NCBI GenBank assembly: GCA_033807775.1
Contig: CM066314.1
Coordinates: forward strand, 146,619,429-146,683,428
Source of the DNA: Saussurea involucrata
Lineage: Eukaryota; Streptophyta; Magnoliopsida; Asterales; Asteraceae
DNA length: 64,000 bases
Direction of reading: 5' to 3'
This document shows positions 33,405 to 45,342 of this stretch, in pieces. A model generated the notes under the pieces. That model did no database searches and was not told the DNA's origin. It saw nothing but the letters and a program-made list of their open reading frames with translations. Numbering within the stretch: the first letter of the stretch is position 1; every line of letters begins with the position of its first letter. The translations under genes were made by a program, and so were the position numbers.

Positions 33405-35149
33405 CTCTCTCCCTCTCTCTAAAATGGTTGTCTTTTGGGGGCTTTTATGCAGCTTTTTTCACTAAATTATAGAAATGGTCCTTGTATTATTCTACATCTT
33501 GAATTTTAGTACCTAGGTTTCTAGTTTTTGTCAAAGGTTCCAAAATGAATAACCTTTCTTCTCATTTTGGTTACACATCATCTAGAAATCAAATCCATAT
33601 CCGTTGTCATATGTGGAAGAAAGAGATTAAAATGGTTAGTATTTGTGAAAAAATGAACACCTCCTAATTAGAGCGAAAACTACAGAATTAATCTTGATTA
33701 TTTTCTTCATTATTTGCATAAAGATATTTAATGTGCCATTAGCTATCGATTAACTTGATTAGATAGTTGAAATTTAACGAAAAAAGTCGCTATTATCATG
33801 CATGACAATGATCCAATGATTTGACGAAAAATATGGGGTTTCATATTAAATGGTATAAATACAGATGGCATTATTGAAAAAGTCTCAACGAAAGAAATGT
33901 GGCGACAACGAAAGAATGCAGTCTAAATTGGAGTATAAGTAGATTAAAATCACATATTTTTAGTTGGATCTTGATGGCGAGTGGTAGCTGCCTTTGGAAC
34001 CATTTTCAAGTCCTACCACCGTCTTTATTCTGCAAATATAGTGTCACTGAAACCTTTCAAAATAAGCAATCTAACAAATAAAACTATGAGTCGTAATTCA
34101 AAAGATAATCGAATGAAATCATTGTTTTCAACAGACGTAACGATTGGAGTTGAATTCATGTGCCGTTTAGAATTATGCTTGCTTTCTCTTTATTTCTAGA
34201 AGAATTAGGAAGTAATGGACCAAAATGTTTAGAGATTTTCTTAGCAGGTCCAAAAAGTGAAAACATAAAAAAATACAGGTACCATTTTTGTAATTGAATA
34301 TATTTATCCTAGGAAGCAACTTCTTAGTATTTAAGTTTTTGATTTTATTTAGATTTGTCTTATAACATTAAAATAATTGAAATTTTCCTCCAATACTAGT
34401 ACAACAATGAGGTATATGAAATTACTACAATACCCTTTTCGTTTGTTAGTAGTTGATTATTTAATTGGAAATGACTTTTACAACAATTGACCAATATTCA
34501 AAGAAATCAAGAATTGAAACGAATCGGGATTATTTTTAATGGAAGATAATGTATGTATTTTGTCAAGTTTTGACAAAATGTAGCCGATGGTTGGTGCATG
34601 CTATATACGCAAATGCATAATTTATTCTTGTTATTACTTCCGTAATTGAATGGTTTTATAATTGTTTAAAATATGGTAGAAGAAGACATAGCTAATTTCA
34701 AGGCGGTTGAACGGGGACTTAGACCAGAACTAGATGCCTTGAAAAATTTATTAAGAGCAGGACTCGAAACAACTAAAAACCCCATAATTGCTTTTGTTGT
34801 TGTTGTTGTTGTCGTCGTCTTAGTTAGGTCATTTAAGCGACATAAAAGGCCTTTAATAGGATCCTATATAAAGGTTGATAAAATGTATTATGTATGAACT
34901 CAAGATACGCATATATAGAATTGAGTTGTATTGATAGAAAAGATAGACACGAGAAACCTAACCTTGAACCGTTAAGACATATTGAAGAATTATTTTCAAA
35001 ACGTCGTAATCAAATTATGCAGACCAAGATCCATCAATTATGCAGTTTATACCCCACAATCATAAATACCGAAAAAACAATAATAATGATGTAGTTGAAA
35101 ATTTTGTTTTTGTCTAATATGTTAATATATGCTTATAGAGGCTCCGTAA
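33405..35149. other. Upstream region of the P450; no gene supported
   Basis: The first few hundred bases should hold the P450 promoter. Two short frames (34673-34897 and 34894-35094, plus strand) overlap by four bases, but the first contains a TTG/GTC low-complexity run coding for poly-Val, and neither shows a known domain, so they are not called genes. Confidence 0.4.
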
Positions 35150-35345
35150 AATGCAAACCTTGCATTTGTTGCACACCTTACAAACCACAATGTGCATATA
35201 CATATGCATATGCATACGTGTAAGAGTATATATATATAATTGACATACATTCATATGTGATAATGTATATATGCATATCAGATTATGCATATATACACAT
35301 TGGTTTGTAAGGAGTATAACAAATACATGGTTTGTATTTGATTTG
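35150..35345. mobile_element. Fold-back MITE left of the copia element
   Basis: CACCTTACAAACCACAATGTG and CACATTGGTTTGTAAGGAGT are inverted. The core is TATGCATATGCATA-type palindromes. The right-end phrase ACAAATACATGGTTTGTATTTGATTTG also occurs at 32207-32234. Confidence 0.6.
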
Positions 35346-35383
35346 TATCCTATGCTTATATGATATAAGCTATATCTTATGTT

Positions 35384-35388
35384 TAACA
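35384..35388 (+). other. Target site duplication TAACA, left (copia)
   Basis: Matches 42164-42168. Confidence 0.95.
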
Positions 35389-35867
35389 TGTTGGAACCAC
35401 CTTAAAAGTGACCGTCACTGATCGTTTATCATTCCTGATATGATAATTGACAATAACTGAAATCCCTATGTCTAGTAAATATATGATGGGCGTATTTACT
35501 ATTATTGACATACTATAGGGTTTCCCATTAGGTGATTGGAACTATAGGGGATTATACCGCACATAATAAACACCAAGGGTTAAAGGTGTAAGATACTCTT
35601 ATTATAAATAGAGTACCCTAATCCTACTTTTAACCTAATGACTAAAACCCTAATCAACTGATAAACATCCAGCCGTGCGCCCCTAAGATCGACTCTCTCA
35701 AGGATCGATCATCATCATCCCATCAATACACGATCACCTCGTTCTGGGAACCGACAATACATGGCAAATATGTTTAATGCTTTCACTGGATCCTCAGGAT
35801 CATCGGGTATGATTTCTTATCATCTTATTTCCATTATCAAATACAAATCATGATGTTTAATCCAACA
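35389..35867 (+). repeat. Copia left LTR
   Basis: TATA box TATAAATA at 35603-35610. The gag ATG lies inside the LTR at 35761, and a splice donor (CATCG|G|GTATG) lies at 35806/35807. Confidence 0.95.
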
Positions 35868-35869
35868 TG

Positions 35870-35881
35870 TGGTATCAGAGC
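35870..35881 (+). promoter_or_regulatory. Primer binding site, copia (initiator tRNA-Met)
   Basis: TGGTATCAGAGC two bases after the LTR end. Confidence 0.93.
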
Positions 35882-36324
35882 TTAGGTTCATATTAATTCA
35901 TGATTTGTATTTTTTTATGCCGCCGCAAAACTTCTTTCGTTTTGTTTACGCTGTAAAATCTGAACATAAAGAATTGAATTGTTAATCAATTTGGAATTGC
36001 ATTGCAAATTCCTCCCTGCCGCCGCAAATCATTAATGAATTGTTAATGCAAATTATTCAACAATTTTTTTTATATGATCAAATTGTTTTTTACCCAGCCG
36101 CCATGTTAGGGTTGCACATTTTGCTGAGTTACAATTTTTTTTTAGCCGCCGCTTATTATTGATGAATTGTTAATGCATATCATTATTGAATTATCAGCTT
36201 TAATTAAACCCTAATTGTGCCATATGAATTATGCCATGTTAATTGATCAATCTTAAATTTATCCCGTATTGATCAATGTACAGAAAACCTTTTCGATTGA
36301 ACCTTATTTTATTCGGTTCCTTAC

Positions 36325-36775
36325 ATGTCGAAAACCTTACTTTTCGCAACTGTACATAGCGAAAACCTTACTTTTCGCAACTGTACATGGCGAAAACCTT
36401 ACTTTTCGCAACTGTACATGGCGAAAACCTTACTTTTCGCAACTGTACATGGCGAAAACCTTACTTTTCGCAACTGTACATGGCGAAAACCTTACTTTTC
36501 GCAACTGTACATGGCGAAAACCTTACTTTTCGCAACTGTACATAGCGAAAACCTTACTTTTCGCAACTGTACATAGCGAAAACCTTACTTTTCGCAACTG
36601 TACATGGCGAAAACCTTACTTTTCGCAACTGTACATAGCGAAAACCTTACTTTTCGCAACTGTACATAGCGAAAACCTTACTTTTCGCTACTGTGCATTG
36701 CGAAAACCTTACTTTTCGCTACTGTACATAGCGAAAACCTTACTTTTCGCTTCTGTACATACCGAAAACCCTTGC
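36325..36775 (+). repeat. 31-bp tandem repeat, about 14 copies, each a hairpin (copia leader)
   Basis: GCGAAAACCTTACTTTTCGC followed by AACTGTACATG recurs with a period of 31 bp from about 36330 to 36764. GCGAAAA and TTTTCGC pair within each unit, so the array would form a row of 7-bp stem-loops. The last three copies have diverged (CTACTGTGCATT and similar). It lies between the primer site and the gag body, inside the proposed leader intron. Since 31 is not a multiple of three, all three frames are read in rotation. Confidence 0.95.
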
Positions 36776-36779
36776 ACTA

Positions 36780-37288
36780 ATATTTATGGTCTCATCATTT
36801 GTGCCCAAAGATCAAATATGATTCTCATAATGCATTTTTTTTCCTTTTGCATAATGAACACTGAGTATATTAATTCTGCCCAAAGGTGATTTAATATACC
36901 TGTGTGTCAAAAGGACTTTCTACATGCATAATTCACACGATGCTCTATTTTGTGCCCAAAGGTCAAAAGATAAGCATTGCGTTGCATAACCCTAACGCTC
37001 ATGTTTGCTTAGATATTAGTTATTTCTGCCCAAAGGTGATGTAACATCTAAGTAGAGCCTTACTTTGACTTATTGTTTTGGTGTTTACAATAGGTATACT
37101 CATCACTAGCTTCATCACTAAAATGGTCATAGTTTCATTACTCTAAGGAATATTACTGTTAGGCCTGCTTACTTTAACATTACTTTGATTCCATTACTTT
37201 AAGAAACATTACTTTGTCTGCCTTTTATAGCTAACTACGTCACTATAATAATCTTCTATAACTTATATCCTCCTCATTTCCCAATCAG
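36780..37288 (+). other. Copia leader with GCCCAAAGGT repeats
   Basis: GTGCCCAAAGATCAAA, TGCCCAAAGGTGATTTAA, GTGCCCAAAGGTCAAAAGA and TGCCCAAAGGTGATGTAA are four spaced copies of one motif (36799-37050). The region ends at the acceptor CCAATCAG (37288). No coding sequence. Confidence 0.6.
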
Positions 37289-40200
37289 TACCTAACTTTG
37301 GCATTGAGCCACTTACTGGTGCGAACTTTGCGTCATGGAAGGATCAATTACTTCTTACTCTGGGGATGCTAGACCTTGACCATGCTATTCGCCATGATGA
37401 ACCCACTGCTATTACTGCTGCGTCCACTGCAGCTCAGAAAGCGGATTTTGAAAAGTGGGAAAGGGCAAATCGCTTGTCACTAATGATGGTCAAGAACTCC
37501 ATTAACCTCAGTATCCGAGGAGCTATCCCTGACTCTGATAAAGTCAGAACTTACCTCAAATCTGTTGAGGATCATTTCAAGGGATCGTCTAAGGCTCATG
37601 CAAGTAGTTTAATGCTAAAGATGCTCACTCTGAAATATGAAGGAAATAGCAGTGTCCGTGAACACATTATGAAAATGATTGATATGGCTCATAAGCTTAA
37701 GAGTCTTGAGATGGAAGTCTCTGATAATTTTCTTGTGCATTTCATAATGACCTCTTTGCCTGCTCGGTTCGACACCTTCAAAGTTAACTATAATGCTATG
37801 AAGGATAAATGGTCGATAAGTGAACTGATTGCAATATGTGTGCAAGAGGAGGATCGCCTAAAGCTGGTACAACCTGAAGCTGTTCACCTGACAACCACTA
37901 CTAATTCTAAGAAAAGGAAGGGTAATCACGGTAATCAGACTGGAAATAAAGTCCAAAAGGATAATAATCATGGTGCCGTTGCCTCTGGCTCTAAATCCTT
38001 GTCTAACAAACCTAGCTGCAAATTCTGTCGTGCCAAAGGGCACGGACAGAAAGATTGCCCTAAGTTCAAGGAATGGCTAGCTAAGAAAGGTAACATCCTT
38101 TATGTAATATTTGATTCCTTTACTACTGATGTCCCAATTAATACATGGTGGGGTGATTCTGGTTCTATGGTCCATGTGACAAACTCAATGCAGGGATTCC
38201 TTACAATCCAGAAGCTACCAAAGGGCCAAAGAAAACTTAGAGTTGGAAGTGGTGATCTCTTAGATGTCGAAGCCATGGGAACTTTAAATTTACATATGAG
38301 TACCGGAAAGTGTATTAGACTAGTGGATACCTTATATGTACCGAGAATTACTCGGAACCTTGTATCCATATCTAGACTAGACCTTGAAGGTTATGTAATA
38401 ATTCATGGTTGCGGCAAGATTGCTATTACTCATAATAATGATTTACTTGGTCGAGGTTTCTTGGATGGATTACTGTATAAATTGGAACTAGATCATAATT
38501 TCTCACAGTCTTTGTTGTCACTTAATATTGATGACGTAACTAAAACAACAAAATCACCTAAACAATTAGAGAATTCCTCCATGTTGTGGCATAAACGTCT
38601 TGGCCACATCTCACGAGATCGAATGACTCGACTCGTAAAGGATGGAATCTTACATTCTCTTGATTTTAGTGATTTTGAAACATGTATTAAGTGCCTCAAA
38701 GGCAAAATGGCGAAAGGGAATAAGAAAGGAGCTACTAGAAGTTCCAACTTGTTGGAAATAATTCACACTGATATTAGTGGTCCTTATCCCGCATCAATCA
38801 CAGGACATACATCATTTATTACATTCATTGACGATTATTCGCGTTATATGCACCTATATCTGATTAAGGAAAAATCTGAATCCTTACAAACTTTTATTGA
38901 TTTTAAAACTTTGGTTGAAAACCAACTTGATCATAAAATAAAAGTTGTGAGATCAGATAGAGGAGGTGAGTATTATGGTAGACATACTGATATTGGTCAA
39001 GCTCCTGGTCCTTTCTATAACTTTTGCAAGGAACAAGGCATAATTAACCAATACACCATGCCTGGTTCTCCTCAACAAAATGGTGTTGCTGAAAGGAGAA
39101 ACAGAACCTTAATGGACATGGTGAGAAGTATGCTTGCTAACACTAACTTACCTACTTTCCTATGGACTGAGGCATTAAAAACAACCGTTCATATACTCAA
39201 TAGGGTTCCATCAAAATCTGTCCCTAAAACTCCTTATGAAATCTGGACAGGTAGGAAACCGAGTCTAAAATATATGAAAGTATGGGGCTGTCCTGCCGAA
39301 GCGAAAGTCTATAACCCTAACTTAAAGAAACTGGATCCTAAGACCATTACGTGTTTCTTTATCGGTTATCCTGATAACTCAAAAGGTTATCGGTTTTACT
39401 GTCCTTCCCGCACTACGAGCATCATTGACACGCAGCATGCCACATTTCTTGAGAACTCAAAGATCAGTGGGAGCACGACAAATCATGACTCAGATTTGCA
39501 AGAAGTACAAGAAGCGGGGGGAAACCATTCTTCCGGTATACTTATTCCTCCAATAATTCCTCTTGTACCCACCGCTGCTCCTAATATCACTGATCCTGCT
39601 CCTCCTAACCAAAATACCGAGGGAACATCATCATCGCTTCCGAACGCTGAACCTAATATCACTGATTCCACTCCTTCTGTCACTGAACCGGAAAATCAAC
39701 TCAGGAGATCATCTAGGGCACGCAGGGCCACAAATTTTGATGATTTCATAACCTTTTTATCTGAAGTTGAGGACATTGGAAAGCTTACTGATCCTACCTC
39801 TTATCGAGAAGCCATTAATAGTGATCAGGCCACTCAGTGGAATGAAGCCATGATTGAAGAGCTTAATTCCATGCAACATAATGATGTTTGGGACTTGGTT
39901 GAACTTCTTGAAGGATCCAAAACCATCGGTTGTAAATGGGTCTTCAAAACCAAATTAGACCCGAAAGGAAACATCGAACGCTATAAGGCCAGACTGGTTG
40001 CAAAAGGCTTTACTCAAAAGGAAGGAATCGATTATCAAGAGACCTTCTCTCCTGTCTCTCGTAAAGATTCTTTAAGGATTGTTATGGCACTTGTAGCTCA
40101 TTATGACTTAGAGTTACATCAGATGGATGTCAAGACCGCATTCCTAAATGGAGACTTGCAAGAAGACGTATACATGCGACAACCTGAAGGATTCATTCCA

Positions 40201-41363
40201 GAAGGTAAAGAGCATATGGTCTGCAAGTTGAAGAAATCCATTTATGGGTTGAAGCAGGCATCACGACAATGGTACCTCAAGTTCGATAAAATCGTAAAAG
40301 GGCAAGATTTTCTAAAGAATCAAGTGGATCAATGCACCTATCTCAAGATCAGTGGGAGTAACTTTATAATCCTTGTCTTGTACGTAGATGACATCCTACT
40401 AGCAAGTAACAACTTGGATATGCTGCATGAGTCGAAGCGGATGCTTTCGCAAAATTTCGACATGTAAGATCTCGGTGATGCCTCTTATGTCATTGGTATC
40501 GAAATACATCGAGATAGGCATAATGGTGTTTTGGGACTCTCTCAAAACGCATATATTGAGCGTATCTTAAAACGCTATAACATGCATCACTGTACACCCA
40601 CTGTAGCTCCAGTAGTTAAAGGGGACGTATTTGGTTCTTTCCAAGCTCCGAGCACTGAGACTAAAAAGGAAGAAATGAGGATGATACCTTATTCGTCTGT
40701 AGTAGGGAGCATTATGTATGCTCAGGTCTGTACTCGTCCGGATATCGCTTATATCGCTGGTATGCTGGGACGTTACTATCTAATCCCGGAATAGCACACT
40801 GGAAAGCGGCTAAAAAGGTTCTTCGATATCTGCAAGGGACCAAAGACTACAAATTGACTTATAGAAGAAGTGACAACTTAGAAGTAGTAGGATATTCTGA
40901 TTCCGACTTTGCTAAATGCAAGGAAGATAAGAAATCTACTTCTGGGTATATATTTATGTTAGCTGGTGGACCTATCTCCTGGCGGAGTCATAAGCAGAAG
41001 CTGACTACAACATCCACCATGATGGCTGAATACGTTGCCGTTTATAATGCATCTTGTCATGGGATGTTGTTAAGGAACCTGGTCAGTGGACTCAAAATCG
41101 TCAACTCCATTTCTAGACCATTGAAGCTTTACTGTGATAACTCAGCTGCCGTAACTTTCTCGAACAGTAACAGTTCAACTGGCGCTGGGCTGTATCTTGA
41201 TACAAAGTATCTGTTTGTGCGCGAACGGGTTGAGGAAAATGTCCTTTGTATCGAGTACATAAGTACAAAGAATATGCTAGCGGATCCGATGACCAAAGGT
41301 CTTCCTCCTAATGTCTTCGTAGGACACGTGTCGAAGATGGGGCTTACAAAAGACTTAATTTAA

Positions 41364-41683
41364 TAGCATATTGTACTTATTGGTCATTACTATTATCTTA
41401 ATAAAATTTTCCTCTATATTCAGATTTTGTTTGTCTATTAGTTACGCTTTGAGCTCATAATGGTGTATGGACATTATTATAACGAAATCTGTCTCAGTCA
41501 ATTGATCATTGCTTATTCAGTTTTAAATTTGAGTCATAGTTTGACTAGTGGGGGTCCTGAGTTGATATTCTTCTCTACGGCTGTACTTATTAGCTATGAT
41601 TTCAGTTTAAAACAAAATGAGTATTATCCCGGCCGGACTTATTGGTACTCATAGATAAAAGATCGCTTGGTCAAGTGGGAGAA
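41364..41683 (+). other. Copia 3' untranslated internal region and polypurine tract
   Basis: Non-coding, ending in AAGTGGGAGAA directly before the right LTR. Confidence 0.7.
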
Positions 41684-42163
41684 TGTTGGAACCACCTTAA
41701 AAGTGACCGTCACTGATCGTTTATCATTCCTGATATGATAATTGACAATAACTGAAATCCCTATGTCTAGTAAATATATGATGGGCGTATTTACTATTAT
41801 TGACATACTATAGGGTTTCCCATTAGGTGATTGGAACTATAGGGGATTATACCGCACATAATAAACACCAAGGGTTAAAGGTGTAAGATACTCTTATTAT
41901 AAATAGAGTACCCTAATCCTACTTTTAACCTAATGACTAAAACCCTAATCAGCTGATAAACATCCATCCGTGCGCCCCTAAGATCGACTCTCTCAAGGAT
42001 CGATCATCATCATCCCATCAATACACGATCACCTCGTTCTGGGAACCCGACAATACATGACAAATATGTTTAATGCTTTCACTGGATCCTCAGGATCATC
42101 GGGTATGATTTCTTATCATCTTATTTCCATTATCAAATACAAATCATGATGTTTAATCCAACA
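41684..42163 (+). repeat. Copia right LTR
   Basis: 480 bp, starts TGTTGGAACC, ends ATCCAACA, followed by the TAACA duplication. Confidence 0.95.
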
Positions 42164-42168
42164 TAACA
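42164..42168 (+). other. Target site duplication TAACA, right (copia)
   Basis: Matches 35384-35388. Confidence 0.95.
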
Positions 42169-42589
42169 ATAATGTAAGACTTTATAATAAAATGTTAAAT
42201 ACAAATACATGCTACAAAAATGTTTTTTAGATCCTAAAAAATAAAGATGAAAATATGAACATAATGTTATCTGTTATAACAGTAATTTAATATATATATA
42301 TATATATAATGGAAATATTAATCATATTGGTAAATGAAAAAAAGATGGTAGTAATCTTGGAATGTAGTCTTTAAATATAGGCACATGGGAACAATGGTTT
42401 GTATTTGAAGGGTTTGGTAGGGAAATATGCTTGGGTGCACACAAACAATGACTACCCCACCCACATAAGGGCAACAACCCTCTAATATTGTCTTAATGCT
42501 TCCAAGACATGTTTGGGCTATGTGCCCTTCAGGCTACCCACACAAAAACCAATTCTTCTTCTATTTTCCTTTATATAGTTTCTTAATAA
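42169..42589. other. Intergenic, no gene
   Basis: AT-rich, with a short (TA)n at 42291-42308. Confidence 0.4.
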
Positions 42590-42885
42590 TTTTAATCTTC
42601 GGTCCCTATAGTTTGAAAATTGTAATTTTATTTCTATGGTTTGCAATTTAGTTATATTTTCATCTTTAGACTAATTCCTACCCTTATATATATATATATA
42701 AGGGACTAAAACAATAAGGAATTATAAACTGCATGGACCTAAACAACAATACATTGAAAATCATAAGAACAAAAATAACAATAAATTTAAAACATAGGGA
42801 CAAAACTTGTAATTTCTATACCACAAGGACGAAAATGACAATTTTTAATGAACCACATGAACAAAAAACGTAATTTACCGTTATA
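42590..42885. mobile_element. Fold-back element, family F, copy 2
   Basis: The left arm CGGTCCCTATAGTTTGAAAATTG and right arm ...ACGAAAATGACAATTTTTAATG, ending GAACAAAAAACGTAATTTACC, are inverted and match 11877-12200. A (TA)n run sits at the centre (42687-42702). Confidence 0.6.
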
Positions 42886-43194
42886 AGCTAATCCAAACGT
42901 TTTTCTTTATAAAACTCCAATTTCACATAAGTCGTTTTAAAGAACCAATTCCAAACACCCCTACATCTATTATAAGACAATATTGGGAAAAAAGAATTTT
43001 CTTGTCATGATATCAATGCTTTTAATCTACATGTCTAAATCTAATGTGTTATATATTTAAAAGAGTAAATTACATGTTTCTTTCTTGTAGTTAGTTGTTT
43101 TTAATTGTCTTTGTCATTTAAAAAAAATTAACCATAATTTGTTTATGTGGTTGTGTGTTTTTTGGTTAGAAGGGCGGAATTTATATTAAAACTA
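42886..43194. other. Intergenic, no gene
   Basis: AT-rich non-coding DNA; nothing recognised. Confidence 0.4.
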
Positions 43195-43495
43195 GCAAGA
43201 TAGTAGAGAAAGAAATTATATATCTGAAATGACAAAAAGGGGGGTTTTTGACCACCCCAGACCCCACCCTATTAATCTTAACCTTACTACTCCTACTAGT
43301 AACCCAATAATACGAATGAGTCACACTATTATCCCACAACACCGCATTCCTGGGCTTAAGAGTTCTAAATAACGTTCCATTCCTGTGAGACCAAATACAT
43401 CAAAGAGCCGTAAATATGACCGTCTCTAGACAAGCTGATTCCACTTTCTTCAACCTCAACGAGCTCAACCAGTCGTTCAATCCACTTGTGATTGT
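43195..43495 (-). pseudogene. LINE (non-LTR retrotransposon) 3' end remnant
   Basis: On the minus strand the frame reads LNDWLSSLRLKKVESACLET, then CIWSHRNGTLFRTLKPRNAV, then LWDNSVTHSYYWV. This is the layout of the C-terminal end of plant LINE ORF2 (after the zf-RVT motif, with the W.IW..RN signature). A stop (TGA where Trp is usual) interrupts it, and nothing upstream of this segment remains. Confidence 0.65.
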
Positions 43496-43808
43496 GTGTT
43501 TTAACGAGCTACATCTATTGTTGTATTTTCTTAACGAGTTGAGGCTTAAATAAATCAACAACATGACTCATGTGGTTGCATTAAGGACTCAGATCGTTAT
43601 AAAAATGCAACTACAAAAATACAACCCGTTAAATTTCAAAAAAAGAAACAAAACATGTTTAAACATATCACGAAAAGGAGGAAAATAAAACTAAATGCCA
43701 CAATACTTTCATATTTTGTAGCTCCTTTGTTGCTAAATATATAGATTAAAAAGCATGATATTTTAATATTTATAGAAGACCTAAAAAATAATACAAAATA
43801 ATAAAGAT

Positions 43809-43837
43809 GTGAGGTGAGGTGAGGTGAGGTGAGGTTT
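43809..43837. repeat. (GAGGT)n microsatellite
   Basis: Five to six GAGGT units. Confidence 0.9.
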
Positions 43838-43974
43838 TAAGTGAATAAAATAAGGGTTGCACACTTTGGTTGTACTTTAAAAGATTTCAAATATTAATTT
43901 TGGAATACTTATGAGCTTATTTTATTTCTCACTTTAATATGCATACAAATATGGTAAAATAGACAACTTAAGTA

Positions 43975-44268
43975 AGGTTTCGTTTACAAACGCTTATTCG
44001 GGTAAGTGCTTATCAAGTCATATTAGCTTATTGGATAAATATGACAAGGACCAAGAATCTTACCCGATAAGAGCGGGAGCAAGGATCGAGAGTCTTACCC
44101 GTTAAGTGAGTGCGATGACTCTTACCACGGTTAGCGCTTACCCGTTAAATTGTAGCACAAAATGTCATTTTGGTGAATTAAAATCTTACCCGGAAAATAG
44201 GTAATAGTATTGAATTTTACCAGAAATCACTTACCCATGTAAGTGATTAGGTAAACGGCCCCTAAATT
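43975..44268. mobile_element. hAT-like MITE (GTTTACAAACGCTTA / GTAAACGGCCCCTAA)
   Basis: About 290 bp. GTTTCGTTTACAAACGCTTA on the left and AGTGATTAGGTAAACGGCCCC on the right are imperfect inverts. The interior repeats CTTACCCG and GGTAAGTG-type phrases. A fragment of the same right end is at about 5710-5785. Confidence 0.5.
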
Positions 44269-44585
44269 GGGTAACATATTAAAAAGAGTTTAGTTAAAAT
44301 GGACAAGGTTAATATGATTTTTACAACTTGTTAATGTATTCATACACTAAAAAATTATATAGATCAAATAGTAATGTAATTTTTTTTGTACATAAAAAAA
44401 CTCGAACTTGTTAATCTATTCATTTTCTTTAAAGTCCGGAAAAGAACTCGAACTTTCATAATATAAGTCTTCTCACATATTTTGAACAAATAAATCCATG
44501 CAACTACTGGAAAACCGAATAAGACATCGTTTGGTAAAAATAAGCTAGGTTATAAGCTAGCTTATTTTTGGGTATATATTGATCC
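44269..44585. other. Intergenic with an AGCTAGCTTA remnant
   Basis: No gene. ATCGTTTGGTAAAAATAAGC, then GGTTATAAGCTAGCTTATT at 44527-44570, resembles an end of the element at 23618-24644. Confidence 0.4.
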
Positions 44586-44801
44586 GGTATGGAGAATGTT
44601 TGGGTAGTTTAGAAAATGATATATCTAGATTAAGAAAAGATAAAGTTAGTTTATTTAGGAGATGATATGCATTTAAAAAGACAAATTCCTTAATATTCCA
44701 GCAGGGGCATCGATTTTTAGATTAAGAAAAGATAAAGTTTGTTTATTTAGGAGATGATATGCATAATTAAAAAATTCAAAAACACATTTTCCTTAATAAT
44801 T

Positions 44802-44984
44802 TTTTTTGAAGGGTGTCATAGGCTATGCCTAGACTAATCCCTTAGCAAATTATGACTGTAAGACATCAACTTTGATTAAAGTTCGGTGGCCAGAAGTTGT
44901 GTATGCCTGAATTCGAACCTTGGACAGATGAAATATTCCACCACATCCCCCACGGCCTTAACCAGTACGCCACAATCCTTGTGG
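44802..44984 (-). mobile_element. SINE with perfect 14-bp target duplication
   Basis: On the minus strand: box A-like GGCGTACTGGTTAAGGC, box B GGTTCGAATTC, a body with GGGATTAGTCTAGGCATAGC, and an A tail (T run at 44802-44807 on the plus strand). The flanking TTTCCTTAATAATT occurs at 44788-44801 and 44985-44998. About 183 bp. The same family is seen in fragments at 9412-9575. Confidence 0.88.
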
Positions 44985-45044
44985 TTTCCTTAATAATTGA
45001 TCCATGTAGGGGCATCGATTTTTTTGATGGTTTTTTTTTTTGGG

Positions 45045-45075
45045 GTGGGGAGGGGGGGGGGGGGGAGGGGGGAGG
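45045..45075. repeat. G-rich low-complexity run
   Basis: Runs of G up to 14 long separated by single A or T; the exact length may be unreliable in an assembly. Confidence 0.85.
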
Positions 45076-45342
45076 TTGATGGTGATTAAAAACATTAGAG
45101 AGGATATGAATACTTATGGAGAATGTTTGGGTAGTTTAGGCCATCCGTACCCGGGCTCGGGATGCCTTCGGGCTCAGCGGGGGTGGGCTACGGGTCTTGC
45201 GGGCTCAGCGGGGCGGGATGGATTCCGGGGATGGGATCCCGATTCATCCCGAAGGTTTATTAAAAAAAAATTTATTTAATTTTTAAAAATAATGCCGTTG
45301 AACGGCTCTTTTAAATTTTTTTTTTCTCAATTTAATCCCACT

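Larger units (their letters stand above)
35761..41363 (+). pseudogene. Copia gag-pol, with one nonsense and one frameshift lesion
   Basis: Proposed structure: a 46-bp first exon in the LTR (MANMFNAFTGSSGSS), an intron 35807-37288, then 37289-41363 in phase (VPNFGIEPLTGANFASWKDQ). The main frame runs from there through the ATG at 37366. Domains, numbered from that ATG: UBN2-type gag (about 1-180), CCHC knuckle CKFCRAKGHGQKDC (218-231), protease DSGS (264), GAG-pre-integrase HKRLGH (about 408-413), integrase Asp469, Asp531 and Glu576, RT with YVDD at 1006-1009. A TAA at 40465 interrupts RT just after NFDM. A one-base loss near 40774 shifts the frame before the RNase H part (DSDFAKCKEDKKSTSGY, STMMAEY, YCDNSAA), which ends at 41363. 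The upstream frame 36269-36889 is an artefact of the repeat array. Confidence 0.92.
35389..42163 (+). mobile_element. Complete Ty1/copia LTR retrotransposon
   Basis: 6775 bp with TSD TAACA, LTRs of 479 and 480 bp (TGTTGGAACC...ATCCAACA), a tRNA-iMet primer site, gag-pol in the copia order (gag, protease, integrase, RT, RNase H) and a polypurine tract. The LTRs differ by three substitutions and one single-base indel, so the insertion is young. Pol carries one in-frame stop and one frameshift, so this copy cannot make a full polyprotein by normal decoding. Lineage within copia was not determined. Confidence 0.97.

Noticed and set aside
34673..35094. Two overlapping short frames upstream of the copia element
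   Set aside because: The first depends on a GTT/GTC low-complexity run, and neither shows similarity to a family I know.
36269..36889. 206-codon open frame in the copia leader
   Set aside because: It is read through the 31-bp tandem repeat; the protein simply cycles through the three frames of the unit.
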